Origin: Mojavia pulchra JT2-VF2
GTDB taxonomy: Bacteria > Cyanobacteriota > Cyanobacteriia > Cyanobacteriales > Nostocaceae
NCBI GenBank assembly: GCA_019359325.1
Contig: JAHHHN010000021.1
Span: 1 to 64,000 of the forward strand
Direction of reading: 5' to 3'
DNA length: 64,000 nucleotides
Part shown: positions 8,188-16,681 of the stretch, in pieces
Layout of the letters: each line of letters starts with the position of its first letter
How positions within the stretch are numbered: the stretch's first letter is position 1
Made by a program: the position numbers and the translations under genes
Notes under the pieces: model-generated
Told to the model about the DNA's origin: nothing
The model's input: the letters and a program-made list of their open reading frames with translations, nothing else
Database searches by the model: none

Positions 8188-8916
8188 TTAGCGTTTAGAT
8201 TCATCCCAAGCTTTGATTGCAGCCCTTAGTTCCTTAAGAAACTTACTCATCTCCATAAATTGTGGATCTTTTGTAAGTTTCTGGAGAGTTTCGGGACTGC
8301 TTTCTAGCACAATTTTGTTGTAAGCATTGATAGCAGCATTTAGCTGAACGATACTCACATATGGTGTTTCGCTATTTTGCCCTTTTGGGATTTCACTGTT
8401 TTGGGCAATAGCAGTACCTCCTGCTAAATTTTTAGTACTTGCTAGTAACTGCATTAGGTTTGAACTACCAACAGACAGACATGGTGTTGTTGATAAGGGA
8501 GAGACATATAGAATAGATAGTGCATTGATGAGCGCTTTCACAGATGCTTGGGAAGTACCTAAATTTTCAAAAGCAGTCTGTAACTGAGATGCTGCTGCAC
8601 AGGAATTTGTCCCCCTAAGTAAGAGGACGGCAAGAAGACCATCTGGGTTATCGGGGGATGGGCCGTTGCTAGTCAGCTTTCTAGCTATGTTATTAAGATG
8701 TTCCTGAACTTCTTGCGGGGCAATAAGTTGGTTAATTGGATCATTGGGTGATCTATTAAATCGAGGGCGGAAACTACCACCAGATGAACTTGATGAATCT
8801 ACACTACTTCCTTGATTAACCAATCGGCCAGCGTTCGCTCTGGTAGGTACAACTATCAGAGAAGTTAATAACATAAATACGAGGCCAAGACTTAAGGAAG
8901 ATTTTGACTTTTTCAT
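8188..8916 (-). CDS. Exported protein of unknown function
   Basis: About 242 residues from the ATG at 8916, which has a good GGAG site 9 bases upstream; an upstream in-frame ATG at 8982 overlaps the preceding gene and is unlikely. A clear Sec signal peptide (KKSKSSLSLGLVFMLLTSLI...PTRANA) is followed by a Ser/Gly-rich linker, then a helical domain (PINQLIAPQEVQEHLNNIAR onward) with two cysteines (near SCAAAS and TPCLS) that could form a disulfide. No family recognised. It follows the outer-membrane-like gene by 40 bases and is probably co-transcribed; both are exported, so a joint envelope role is likely. Confidence 0.7.
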   Translation of the reverse strand: MKKSKSSLSLGLVFMLLTSLIVVPTRANAGRLVNQGSSVDSSSSSGGSFRPRFNRSPNDPINQLIAPQEVQEHLNNIARKLTSNGPSPDNPDGLLAVLLLRGTNSCAAASQLQTAFENLGTSQASVKALINALSILYVSPLSTTPCLSVGSSNLMQLLASTKNLAGGTAIAQNSEIPKGQNSETPYVSIVQLNAAINAYNKIVLESSPETLQKLTKDPQFMEMSKFLKELRAAIKAWDESKR

Positions 8917-8956
8917 GGCTTTTATCTCCAATTTAATCAGTGAGAAAATGCAGAAC

Positions 8957-10225
8957 TTAAAACTCGAAAATATATCCCACATTTACAGCAAAGCCAAGAC
9001 CGTTCTCAAAATTGCTAGTCACATCTGTAAAAATAGTGTTGACAACTAGAGGTGTCTTTCTAAAAGGAGTAAAGGATGCACCCATGTTCAGAGCATTCCC
9101 AGTCCAGCTACTTACTAGAGATACTTGAGATGCAACCCGTAAACCTGCGCTACCGAAAACATTTACAGAATTATCACCCCTTCTGAGCGCACCTAAAGAG
9201 CTAAAATCGCCAGTGCCAATACCCACCGATAAAGTTAGAGGTAATTTGTTACCTTCATTATTTGGTTGTAAGTCAAATGCTTTAGTAACTACTCCGTAAA
9301 AAGTTTCTTTATCGTTGCCAGCATCTCCCCATTTAATTGGGTTGTACCAACCAAGTGCTACGGCTGTACCATCAGTAAAGTATTTATGTAGTTTTAGCCC
9401 AATAGCGCCACTCTCGCCAAAGTCTCCACCGAAGCTTTGTCCGCCTACACTAATAACGTTGAAATCGAATTCTAGCCCTACAGATTTAACTGCATCTCCT
9501 ACACCAAAGCCAAAAATTAGGGAACCGTCAACTTTACCTTTATCTAGCGGGAAATATACTCCTCCACCAATAAAGGCTTGACGCCAACTTGCACCATATC
9601 CAGTAGGAGTACCAGCACTAGAACCAGGCGCTATTGTTAGAGGTTCCTGTAGCGTAACAATGGGTTCAATCAAAAGTTCTTGGCGTAATCTATTGGTTTC
9701 TCCTAAGGTGTCACCTACAACACCAGAAGAATCTGTTTGAGCAATTAGCTGGGGTTGCTTTTGCTCGATTATGGTTTCAGCCTTTTTGGTTGTAACCAAT
9801 TTTTGGGCTAAGTCTGCATCTGGTTTTGCTGTCTGTCGGGATAGGAAGTTTACATCTGTCCGTTTAAACAATTTTTGCTCTAAAGCTGCTGCTGGTTTTG
9901 CCACCCTCGCAAAAGTAGCAGAAGATTTTTGTGGCGCTGGGAAAGAACTAAATTCAACGCTGGGATTGTGATTTTCCACAGTCACTTGTCCCCAGCCCAA
10001 ATCTTGTCCTGCCAAAATTTCAGAACTAGCATAATCCTCAAATGGGGTTTGCGAAGAACTGAATTCACTGCTGGGATTGCCAGCTACCAACTTATCCTCA
10101 GCAGCAGCGGGATTCGCTGACATAGCCATAGTCAGCAGAAGGCTTGCTACGGCAGTTCTTCCTAAACCCAAGAAAATATACCGCACCCAATTGGGTACTA
10201 ATATACTTAAACTTTTTTCTCTCAT
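8957..10225 (-). CDS. Exported beta-barrel-like outer-envelope protein
   Basis: About 422 residues from ATG 10225 (a GTG at 10228 is equally placed; GAGG lies upstream). The signal peptide runs to about residue 42 (LLLTMAMSANPAAAE). Residues 45-190 are a low-complexity Ser/Ala/Lys/Gln-rich linker; from about 205 the protein becomes glycine- and aromatic-rich with alternating strands (GGGVYFPLDKGKVDGSLIFG, VALGWYNPIKWG) and ends in NVGYIFEF, a C-terminal aromatic strand as in outer-membrane barrels. It is first in a two-gene operon with the exported protein downstream. A barrel is inferred from strand pattern only. Confidence 0.65.
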   Translation of the reverse strand: MREKSLSILVPNWVRYIFLGLGRTAVASLLLTMAMSANPAAAEDKLVAGNPSSEFSSSQTPFEDYASSEILAGQDLGWGQVTVENHNPSVEFSSFPAPQKSSATFARVAKPAAALEQKLFKRTDVNFLSRQTAKPDADLAQKLVTTKKAETIIEQKQPQLIAQTDSSGVVGDTLGETNRLRQELLIEPIVTLQEPLTIAPGSSAGTPTGYGASWRQAFIGGGVYFPLDKGKVDGSLIFGFGVGDAVKSVGLEFDFNVISVGGQSFGGDFGESGAIGLKLHKYFTDGTAVALGWYNPIKWGDAGNDKETFYGVVTKAFDLQPNNEGNKLPLTLSVGIGTGDFSSLGALRRGDNSVNVFGSAGLRVASQVSLVSSWTGNALNMGASFTPFRKTPLVVNTIFTDVTSNFENGLGFAVNVGYIFEF

Positions 10226-10981
10226 CACGGCATTTTCCTCACACGTTGAAAAAAATATAACATCATATTTGGAATATGCATCCCAAATTAAAGTATTGAT
10301 AAATACAGGAAAAATAAAATTTTTAATTTATTTCCTAGAGATATAAAAGCCTAAACAGCTTCTAATGCGGCAATATCAAGATTAGACATAACGATCACGA
10401 ACCTTCATGCTGAGAAAAATGAGGTTATTTAATATTCTTTGCTGTCCAAATTACCCTGTACTACTACCAATAGTGATTACCCGGTAGATATGCATACAAA
10501 TAATCACATGCTGGAATACCCTGTGACAAAACTGTGTTGAATTTAGCATCCTTACGGGTGAAGAGTTTAAGCAACCCGTAGATCTCGGTAGATGATCCGT
10601 CCTAATGCGTAAATGCAGCTTTGTGGACAGCCGTGGAATTTACTATTCAGTTATAGTCGCAAAATTTTAGAACGCCAAATATCTTTAAAAATAGCTGAAA
10701 TACCTACAATCCTGTTGTAGGGCATTTTTACCCTATCTTTAAATATTGGGCAATAGCGATATCTTCAGGCTAACCAACCCGGTTTAGAAGCTTATTTATT
10801 AAGTAACTTCAACAAGCGTGCGATCGCAAATAGAACCCGTGAAAGCATTGTAAATTTAATACCTCTAAACCCCCAACCTTCTTCCTTTGAAGGAAGGGTT
10901 AGGAATTTTATGCAAACATAGAAAAAATTGGACTTACAGAAAGTGTAATGTCACTCATGTAAAGACAGGAACGTCTAGATT
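10226..10981. other. Non-coding spacer
   Basis: About 755 bases without a recognisable gene. It holds the promoter region of the minus-strand exported-protein operon, one HIP1 site near 10820, and a hairpin TTCCTT-TG-AAGGAA within CCCAACC...GGGTTAGG near 10873-10902 that could act as a bidirectional terminator. Confidence 0.5.
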
Positions 10982-11569
10982 TTAATTTTTTCCCCAAGTT
11001 CCGGTGAACACAAACGTTTGTTGGGGTTTTCGTTGACGGGGAGCCAACTCACGTTGTTGGTATTGTTCAGGTAAAGTTTGAAGATCGCCTGGATATCCAA
11101 CTGCGATCGCAGCTACTGGTTCATACCCCTCTGGAATACTATACAACTCCCTTGCCTTAGACACATCAAATCCTGCCATCTGGTGAACGAACAAACCTAA
11201 GGCAGTTGCTTGAATTGTTAGACTGCAAACTGCGGCCCCTACATCGTGAAAAGCATGACGATTTTCTTTGCCATTTTTCTCAAAATGTAATTTTGCTACC
11301 GAAATCATCAGAACGGGAGCGTTTTTTGCCCATACTTGATTTCCTTCTGCTAGACAACTAAGCAGACGATTGAATTCTTCTGCATTGTCCTGAGTGGCAA
11401 AAATAAAATGCCAAGGCTGCTCATTATAGGAAGAAGCCGCCCAACGAGCTGCTTCAAACAAACTGCTAAGGGTTTCTGGCTCAATGCGTTTTTCTGAAAA
11501 TGCCAGAGGACTCCAGCGTTGTTGCAGCAAAGGATCAATTGGATACTGAGAATTAGCAGATTTTTCCAT
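10982..11569 (-). CDS. Nitroreductase family FMN oxidoreductase
   Basis: A 195-residue protein of the NfsB/FRP-type nitroreductase fold. The N-terminal RWSPLAFSEKRIEPETL has the FMN-phosphate binding R-S pattern; AARWAASSYNEQPWHFIFAT is the conserved AP(S/N)..NQPW segment; AAVCSLTIQATALGLFVHQM and VAAIAVGYPGD are the family's helix and C-terminal strand. These enzymes reduce nitroaromatics, quinones or enones with NAD(P)H through bound FMN; the physiological substrate here is unknown. The gene is monocistronic. Confidence 0.85.
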   Translation of the reverse strand: MEKSANSQYPIDPLLQQRWSPLAFSEKRIEPETLSSLFEAARWAASSYNEQPWHFIFATQDNAEEFNRLLSCLAEGNQVWAKNAPVLMISVAKLHFEKNGKENRHAFHDVGAAVCSLTIQATALGLFVHQMAGFDVSKARELYSIPEGYEPVAAIAVGYPGDLQTLPEQYQQRELAPRQRKPQQTFVFTGTWGKN

Positions 11570-11856
11570 GATTATCTAAGCTTAATAACGATTTGTATTC
11601 CAGACAGGCTGGACAAGATAAAGCACTTACCTGTATGTATTTAAAGATAATGCCTGTAATTATGCAGATGTTGAAATACAAGTTAACTTTTGCCAACAGT
11701 TACATTCCAAGCACATTCGGCCACAGTATTTTCTAGCAGAAAATAGATGCTGTAATAGTATAAAAAATTATATTAAGTCTTCACTTTGGTGCATTTTGGG
11801 GAGCTTATGTGGAGTAATTTCAAAGTATTTTTATTTTCTTGCATTGTTATGAAAGT

Positions 11857-11886
11857 ATCGCCCCTTCCTTTGTGCGAAGGGGCGAT
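11857..11886. repeat. Strong 11-bp inverted repeat
   Basis: Perfect arms ATCGCCCCTTC/GAAGGGGCGAT around an 8-base loop. No T-run on either side supports a rho-independent terminator, so its role (terminator without U-tract, or dispersed repeat) is open. Confidence 0.5.
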
Positions 11887-11931
11887 TATCCTTTAAAACA
11901 GAAGAGGTCAGTTTTTTTCTATGCCTAACTG

Positions 11932-12059
11932 ATATCATGTCCGTTTAAATAACCGTCATTGCGACCGAAGGAAAGCAATCCCAAAAACTTTGCGATTGCG
12001 TCGTTTCACTTCGTTCCACTCGCAATGACATATTCAGGGTGATTTGCCGGACATCATAT
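11932..12059. mobile_element. 128-bp MITE-like element, copy 1
   Basis: The ends ATATCATGTCCG and CGGACATCATAT form 12-bp terminal inverted repeats with one mismatch, and an inner TCATTGCGA/TCGCAATGA pair suggests an almost complete foldback. A second copy of exactly the same length, reversed, lies at 18731-18858 with only a few differences. There is no coding capacity. The element lies 36 bases downstream of the oxidase subunit III stop. Lack of coding, terminal repeats and inverted dispersed copies fit a miniature inverted-repeat transposable element. Confidence 0.7.
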
Positions 12060-12095
12060 GAGTCATCTGGATTTTCCTCTCAATTACCTGAGTAT

Positions 12096-12698
12096 TCACT
12101 GCCAGATATAGATAAGAATAAACAGAACAATCCAGATGACATCAACGAAGTGCCAGAACAACGAAGTTGCATTCACACCGAAGTGGCCTGAGTCGTAGTT
12201 ACCGGGGATGAAAGAGCGGACAAAAATAATCAACTGCAACAGGATGCCACTTAATACGTGCAAGCCGTGAAAGCCTGTTAGCAGGTAGAACATCCCACCG
12301 AATGTTCCTGACGTGAAACCAAAGGCGAGACCTTTCCATTCAATCGCTTGCCCTACTAAAAAGTAGCTTCCCATAGCCATTGTTGCTAAGAGAAACAAAC
12401 GAAATTTCATTAAATCGTGACGCTGAAGAGCGCGTTCTGCCAGATAAATAACAAAGCTACTAGCAACAAGAATCACTGTATTAATTGCAGGTTCCTTAAC
12501 TTCTAGCCCAGAAACTCCAGCGGGTAGCCAGTTAGGAGTCGTTGTTTTATAGACAATATATCCAGCAAAAAAACTCAGGAAAATGACGCTTTCTGACAGT
12601 AGGAAGACAATAAAGCCAAACATTTTATTGCCTTCTTCGTCATGAGTATGCTCACCACCTGTGTGATGTAACTCCCCAGAAGTGAGATAACTATCCAT
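12096..12698 (-). CDS. ctaE: Cytochrome c/quinol oxidase subunit III
   Basis: A 200-residue subunit III of a haem-copper oxidase. It has five hydrophobic spans beginning at about residue 27 (GFIVFLLSESVIFLSFFAGY), as in the short five-helix form. Conserved features include FLLSE, the GFHGLHVLSG segment with the paired histidines, and WHFVDVIWIVLFILIY at the C-terminus. Subunit III has no redox centre but stabilises the core. It is the last gene of the operon with ctaD and ctaC; a 207-base gap filled by a dispersed repeat separates it from ctaD. Confidence 0.93.
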   Translation of the reverse strand: MDSYLTSGELHHTGGEHTHDEEGNKMFGFIVFLLSESVIFLSFFAGYIVYKTTTPNWLPAGVSGLEVKEPAINTVILVASSFVIYLAERALQRHDLMKFRLFLLATMAMGSYFLVGQAIEWKGLAFGFTSGTFGGMFYLLTGFHGLHVLSGILLQLIIFVRSFIPGNYDSGHFGVNATSLFWHFVDVIWIVLFILIYIWQ

Positions 12699-12774
12699 TG
12701 CTTAAATTCTCCTTGATCTTGCAGAAGAAGCTTGAGTGATAGGTAATTGAGATGAAGGAGGAGGGAAAAGAATC

Positions 12775-12870
12775 AACGAACCGCAGAGGAGCCAGTGCGT
12801 TGCGGAGGACACTGCGTTGGGCGGCTTCGCCGACTTGAAGCAAGTGCCGGTTGAGGTTCCCTCAGCTAAA
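12775..12870. repeat. Dispersed repeat inside the oxidase operon
   Basis: The ctaD-ctaE gap holds CCGCAGAGG..., a hairpin GGCGGCTTCGCC and a further CTCTGCG...CTCTGCG pair, typical of Nostocales intergenic repeats related to CGCAGAGG motifs. It has no coding content and lengthens the ctaD-ctaE junction. Confidence 0.5.
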
Positions 12871-12905
12871 CTCTGCGTACCTCTGCGTTTAAAAATTTAC
12901 TTTCC

Positions 12906-14576
12906 TCATTTCCTCTCAGGAATAGCATCAGCAATTAACGGTTCAGACTTGCCGTAGCCGTAGGGTTCGCTGATAACGATAGGAATTTCTTCAAAGTTCT
13001 CTACTGGAGGTGGTGAAGAAACCAACCATTCCAACCCAATTGCCCGCCAAGGATTATCAGGTGCTTTCTCACCATGCATCCAGGAAACTATCATGTTGAA
13101 AATGAAAGGCAAGGTAGACATTCCTAAGAAGAACGAGCCGAGACTAGCGATGATATTCCAGAATTCGTACTCTGGGGCGTAGGAAGAGACGCGACGTAAC
13201 ATTCCCTGCAATCCTAATGGGTGCATTGGTAAAAAGTTGATGTTAGTACCAATAAAGGCCAACCAGAAGTGCAACTTGCCCCAACCTTCGTAGTACATCC
13301 GCCCGGTCATTTTGGGGAACCAGTGGTAGAAGGCTGCATACAAGCCCATCGTCACGGTACCGTAGAGTACATAGTGGAAGTGACCAACCACAAAATATGT
13401 ATTGTTAACGTGAACATCAACAGGCACAGAAGAAAGCATGATGCCTGTGATGCCTGCGAAGACAAACATGATTAGTCCACCCAGAGCAAATAGCATTGGT
13501 GTAGTCAGCCGCAGTTTACCGCCCCAAATTGTCGCCACCCAAGCAAATACCTTAATGCCAGTGGGTACAGACACACACATTGTGGTCAGCATGAAAATCA
13601 TCCGCATCCAGCCAGGTGTACCGCTGACATACATATGGTGTACCCAAACGATACCGCTAACTACCGCAATTAAGATTGATGAAATAGCAACTACTTTGTA
13701 ACCAAATAAAGGTTTGCGGCTATAAACTGGGAAGATTTCTGAGAATATGCCAAAGATAGGCAGAATAATCACATAAACGGCAGGGTGGGAGTAGAACCAG
13801 AAGTAGTGCTGAAACATGACTGGATTCCCGCCTTTGCTGGGGTCAAAAAAGGCAGTGCCAGCAGTGAGGTCAAGTAGCAGCATTACTGCGCCAGCGGTCA
13901 AGGCAGGTAGTCCGAAGAGTTGGATAATTTGGGCACTAAATACTGCCCAAACAAACAGGGGCATACGGAAGAAGGTCATGCCTGGTGCCCGCATTTTAAC
14001 GATTGTGGTGACAAAGTTGACTGCCCCCATAATCGAGGAGACGCCAGATACTGCGACTGCTAGTAACCAGAGAACTTGACCATTAATCAAATTACCTGTG
14101 GGGTTTTGCAGACTGACAGGTGGGTAAGCCCACCAACCTGCTTGGGCTGGGCCACCTGGAACAAAAAAGCTGGCCATTAAAAGAATCCCGACTACTGGAA
14201 CCATCCAGAAGGCGACGGCGTTGAGGCGGGGAAATGCCATATCTCGTGCGCCAATCATCAATGGCACTAGATAGTTGGCAAAACCAACGAGTGAGGGAAA
14301 TGTCCACAAAAACAGCATCACTGTGCCGTGCATGGTGAACATACCGTTGTAGACGGTGCGGTCTATGAGGTCTGATTCGGGCGTAATCAGTTCTCCTCGC
14401 AGTACCATTGCAAAGATACCGCCGACCAGAAAGAAGAGGAATGAGGTTACAAGGTATTGAATACCAATAACCTTGTGGTCAGTGCTAAAGCTAAAGTATC
14501 GCTTCCAGTCACCTGGGGATTCGTGGTGGGGCTTCCCACTAGGGAGGCTGATGCCTTCAATAGGGATATTTGTCAT
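12906..14576 (-). CDS. ctaD: Haem-copper terminal oxidase subunit I
   Basis: A 556-residue subunit I with the twelve-helix core. The Cu-B/haem pocket is visible: HPAVYVIILP at about residues 262-271 (His-Tyr cross-link pair H-P-x-V-Y), WVHHMYVSG with the two further Cu-B histidines, and HFHYVLYG with the haem-ligand histidines; the low-spin haem histidine lies in MHGTVMLF. The loop reads YSHPAVY, so the Glu of GHPEVY oxidases is missing, as in A2-type enzymes that use a Tyr-Ser pair for the D-channel end. It is partnered here with a subunit II lacking CuA ligands. It is an inner (plasma or thylakoid) membrane proton-pumping oxidase by family. Confidence 0.95.
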   Translation of the reverse strand: MTNIPIEGISLPSGKPHHESPGDWKRYFSFSTDHKVIGIQYLVTSFLFFLVGGIFAMVLRGELITPESDLIDRTVYNGMFTMHGTVMLFLWTFPSLVGFANYLVPLMIGARDMAFPRLNAVAFWMVPVVGILLMASFFVPGGPAQAGWWAYPPVSLQNPTGNLINGQVLWLLAVAVSGVSSIMGAVNFVTTIVKMRAPGMTFFRMPLFVWAVFSAQIIQLFGLPALTAGAVMLLLDLTAGTAFFDPSKGGNPVMFQHYFWFYSHPAVYVIILPIFGIFSEIFPVYSRKPLFGYKVVAISSILIAVVSGIVWVHHMYVSGTPGWMRMIFMLTTMCVSVPTGIKVFAWVATIWGGKLRLTTPMLFALGGLIMFVFAGITGIMLSSVPVDVHVNNTYFVVGHFHYVLYGTVTMGLYAAFYHWFPKMTGRMYYEGWGKLHFWLAFIGTNINFLPMHPLGLQGMLRRVSSYAPEYEFWNIIASLGSFFLGMSTLPFIFNMIVSWMHGEKAPDNPWRAIGLEWLVSSPPPVENFEEIPIVISEPYGYGKSEPLIADAIPERK

Positions 14577-14590
14577 CGGTTAGTTTCCTT

Positions 14591-15508
14591 TCAACCAGGA
14601 GAATTGACTAGAGGTGCTGACCCAGGCGCTACTGTAGTCCAACCAGTTTTGACTGACTGATTGGATGCTTGGGCATACTCATAAGCTGCTTGATTATTAG
14701 CTGGAGATGGCTTTTGGGTCGCTGCTTGGGCAAGCCACTGGTGGTAATCTTCGGGAGATTCGACCACCACATCTGCGTGCATCGTTGCAAAGTATGTGCC
14801 GCTAAATTGAGAATCGGTCAGTTGGTATTTGCCAGTGCGAATCGGAGTGAACTCAAAGTCAATCTTGTGGTTGGGAATAATATCTTGTTTGAGCCGGAAA
14901 GCAGGAATGTAAAAGCCGTGGAGAACGTCCTCAGATTGCAGTGCCAAGCGCACGCGGCGATCGCTTGGTAGGTGCAGTTCGGTACTGGTAACATCTCTTT
15001 CTGGATAATGGAATACCCATGCCCACTGTTTAGCAACTACGTCGATGTTTTCAGCCGGAGATATCCCCGCGTCTTGGATAGGTGCTGCATAGGCCGATTC
15101 CATACCCATTGGATTATGCAGGTGAACAAGTTCCATCGGGCCTTGAATGCCCATTTTTTCGTAGACTTGGTAGCTATAACCTGCAATCCAAAATACTAGC
15201 AGGATGGGGATTGCTGTCCAGATAACTTCTACTGCTACATTACCTTCAATTGCCGGGCCATCGCTGAAATCATCTTTGATTGCCCGATGGAAGATTACAG
15301 AATACATGAGAGTGCTAGTTACTCCCAGGAAAATGAACGCGCCCAGCGTCACTAAGAAGCTGATCAAATCATCAATTAGCTGGGATTCAGCCGCCGCTTG
15401 TGGAGGAAGCCAGAAATAAGCCTGCTTACCTATCCATATACTAGTAACAGTCACGGCGATCGCGCCTGTTATCAGTGTCAAAATATTTAAAATCTTCTGG
15501 AGTTTCAT
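14591..15508 (-). CDS. ctaC: Oxidase subunit II without CuA ligands (ARTO/cox3 type)
   Basis: About 305 residues from the ATG at 15508 (MKLQKILNIL); the longer frame to 15646 begins in repeat-derived sequence. Two N-terminal membrane helices (about 10-30 and 50-75) precede a cupredoxin domain. Where CuA subunits read CxExCGxxHxxM, this one has DSQFSGTYFATM: Cys to Asp, Glu to Gln, Cys to Ser, His to Phe, with only Met kept. It therefore cannot bind binuclear CuA and is expected to take electrons from quinol, as proposed for cyanobacterial ARTO. The following sequence (ADVVVESPEDYHQWL) is standard. It sits upstream of ctaD by 14 bases. Confidence 0.92.
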   Translation of the reverse strand: MKLQKILNILTLITGAIAVTVTSIWIGKQAYFWLPPQAAAESQLIDDLISFLVTLGAFIFLGVTSTLMYSVIFHRAIKDDFSDGPAIEGNVAVEVIWTAIPILLVFWIAGYSYQVYEKMGIQGPMELVHLHNPMGMESAYAAPIQDAGISPAENIDVVAKQWAWVFHYPERDVTSTELHLPSDRRVRLALQSEDVLHGFYIPAFRLKQDIIPNHKIDFEFTPIRTGKYQLTDSQFSGTYFATMHADVVVESPEDYHQWLAQAATQKPSPANNQAAYEYAQASNQSVKTGWTTVAPGSAPLVNSPG

Positions 15509-15529
15509 GGTTATTAGCCAGTAATGAAG

Positions 15530-15575
15530 TGCTAAGTATAGTTGTCTCCCCCAATGCCCAATGCCCCATGCCCTC
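15530..15575. repeat. STRR-like heptad repeat between oxidase genes
   Basis: The tract CCCCCAATGCCCAATGCC followed by CCATGCCCTC is a short tandemly repeated heptamer array of the type common in Nostocales. It separates the second DUF2231 gene from ctaC in the operon. Confidence 0.55.
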
Positions 15576-15578
15576 TTG

Positions 15579-16184
15579 TTACTTAAGCATTGTGTTGAGG
15601 TCTTTGCCCATTCGCAGCAAACTATCTGCTGTATTGTGTACACCAAACTCGGTAGCCAATTGCGCCCCCAAGGTTCCGTGGACGTACATAATAAACATGA
15701 CTGCTAGACCTGTAAGTAGGTAACCCCATTGCACTTGCCTATCTGCATCTCTGCACACAACGAAGCGCTGAAATCCTCTCCAGGCAGTCATGCCGATAAT
15801 TATCGCTAATAACAAAACACCACCGACACCATGCCAAAGCATGGTATCCATTGCTTGCAATCCCCAAGCGCTTTTCACGTCAGTTGGTGGCTGTGCCAGC
15901 ATCATTTCGTAAAAGCCAGCCCCTACTGTGAAAAAGGTAATAACGGATGAAGCTACCATGTTGTACCAGCCAACATCAAAGAAGTTGGTACGTTCAACAG
16001 AAATCGCCAAAAACTTGAACACCCATTTTTGGAAAGGGAATAGTGCCCCAACGATATCAAAAGTAATGCCAATAATGAACAGGCCTAGAGTGAGATGGAC
16101 TAAGTTAGGATGAATCGGAATGCTGTAAGGCAAACCGTTTGGGCCTAGTTGTCCGCTCAATTGGTTAATTAGTTCTGAATTCAT
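15579..16184 (-). CDS. DUF2231 membrane protein, second of the oxidase operon
   Basis: A 201-residue protein of the DUF2231 family with about four membrane spans (about 30-50, 75-95, 110-135, 160-180). The conserved IHPNLVHLTLGLFIIG carries the family's histidines, probably haem or metal ligands, and GVGGVLLLAIIIGMTAWR lies in the third span. Its start overlaps the stop of the preceding gene by four bases (ATGA), so the two are translationally coupled. It lies upstream of ctaC. Haem binding is speculated for the family; a role in assembly of, or electron delivery to, the oxidase is inferred from position. Confidence 0.75.
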   Translation of the reverse strand: MNSELINQLSGQLGPNGLPYSIPIHPNLVHLTLGLFIIGITFDIVGALFPFQKWVFKFLAISVERTNFFDVGWYNMVASSVITFFTVGAGFYEMMLAQPPTDVKSAWGLQAMDTMLWHGVGGVLLLAIIIGMTAWRGFQRFVVCRDADRQVQWGYLLTGLAVMFIMYVHGTLGAQLATEFGVHNTADSLLRMGKDLNTMLK

Positions 16185-16681
16185 GGCAAAATACCTTCTT
16201 TGAGCGCTTCAACCACTGGTACTGTGTGGAGTCCATATACCCAAACCAGTTCATCACCAAGGTATACTTGCAAGCCAACTATTGCTGTTAAAATTAGCCC
16301 TGCTCCCAGATAATAAATCGATATTCTCTGTGGGTCGCGGGCACGAATTACATAACGCCAAGCTGTAATTGCTGCGATGATTCCTGACAACGACCAACCT
16401 ATGAACGTATGCACGTTTAGCACTGATTTAGCTATTTCGTAAGGTTGTGCTAAACCTGCTTCAAACTGCCCAAAAATGATGGCTACAAATATAGAAATTG
16501 TAGCAATGAACATATTCCACCAACTCACCTCAAATAACCGGGAGTTGCGGGTAAAATAGCCAATTACATCACAGCAGAAGGCGAACAACACCATCGCAAT
16601 TACGAAGTGGACAACGATGGGATGAATCGTATCGGGATACGGTAAATTGTGGTCGTTTAGATTTGTAAGATACTCAAACAC
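16181..16681 (-). CDS. DUF2231 membrane protein, first of the oxidase operon
   Basis: A 166-residue DUF2231 paralogue of the next gene, with four hydrophobic spans. The signature IHPIVVHFVIAMVLFAFCCD is at about residues 21-40; VHTFIGWSLSGIIAAITAWR lies in the third span and GLILTAIVGLQVYLGDELVW in the last. The ATGA overlap with the downstream paralogue shows coupled translation. As first gene of the operon its upstream region (1.5 kb of AT-rich DNA) holds the promoter. The paired paralogues suggest a heteromeric membrane unit serving the CuA-less oxidase; this is inference. Confidence 0.75.
   Translation of the reverse strand: MFEYLTNLNDHNLPYPDTIHPIVVHFVIAMVLFAFCCDVIGYFTRNSRLFEVSWWNMFIATISIFVAIIFGQFEAGLAQPYEIAKSVLNVHTFIGWSLSGIIAAITAWRYVIRARDPQRISIYYLGAGLILTAIVGLQVYLGDELVWVYGLHTVPVVEALKEGILP

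Noticed and set aside
12906-14576. Missing Glu in subunit I as a defect
   Set aside because: YSHPxVY is the known A2-type alternative, so it is not a loss.
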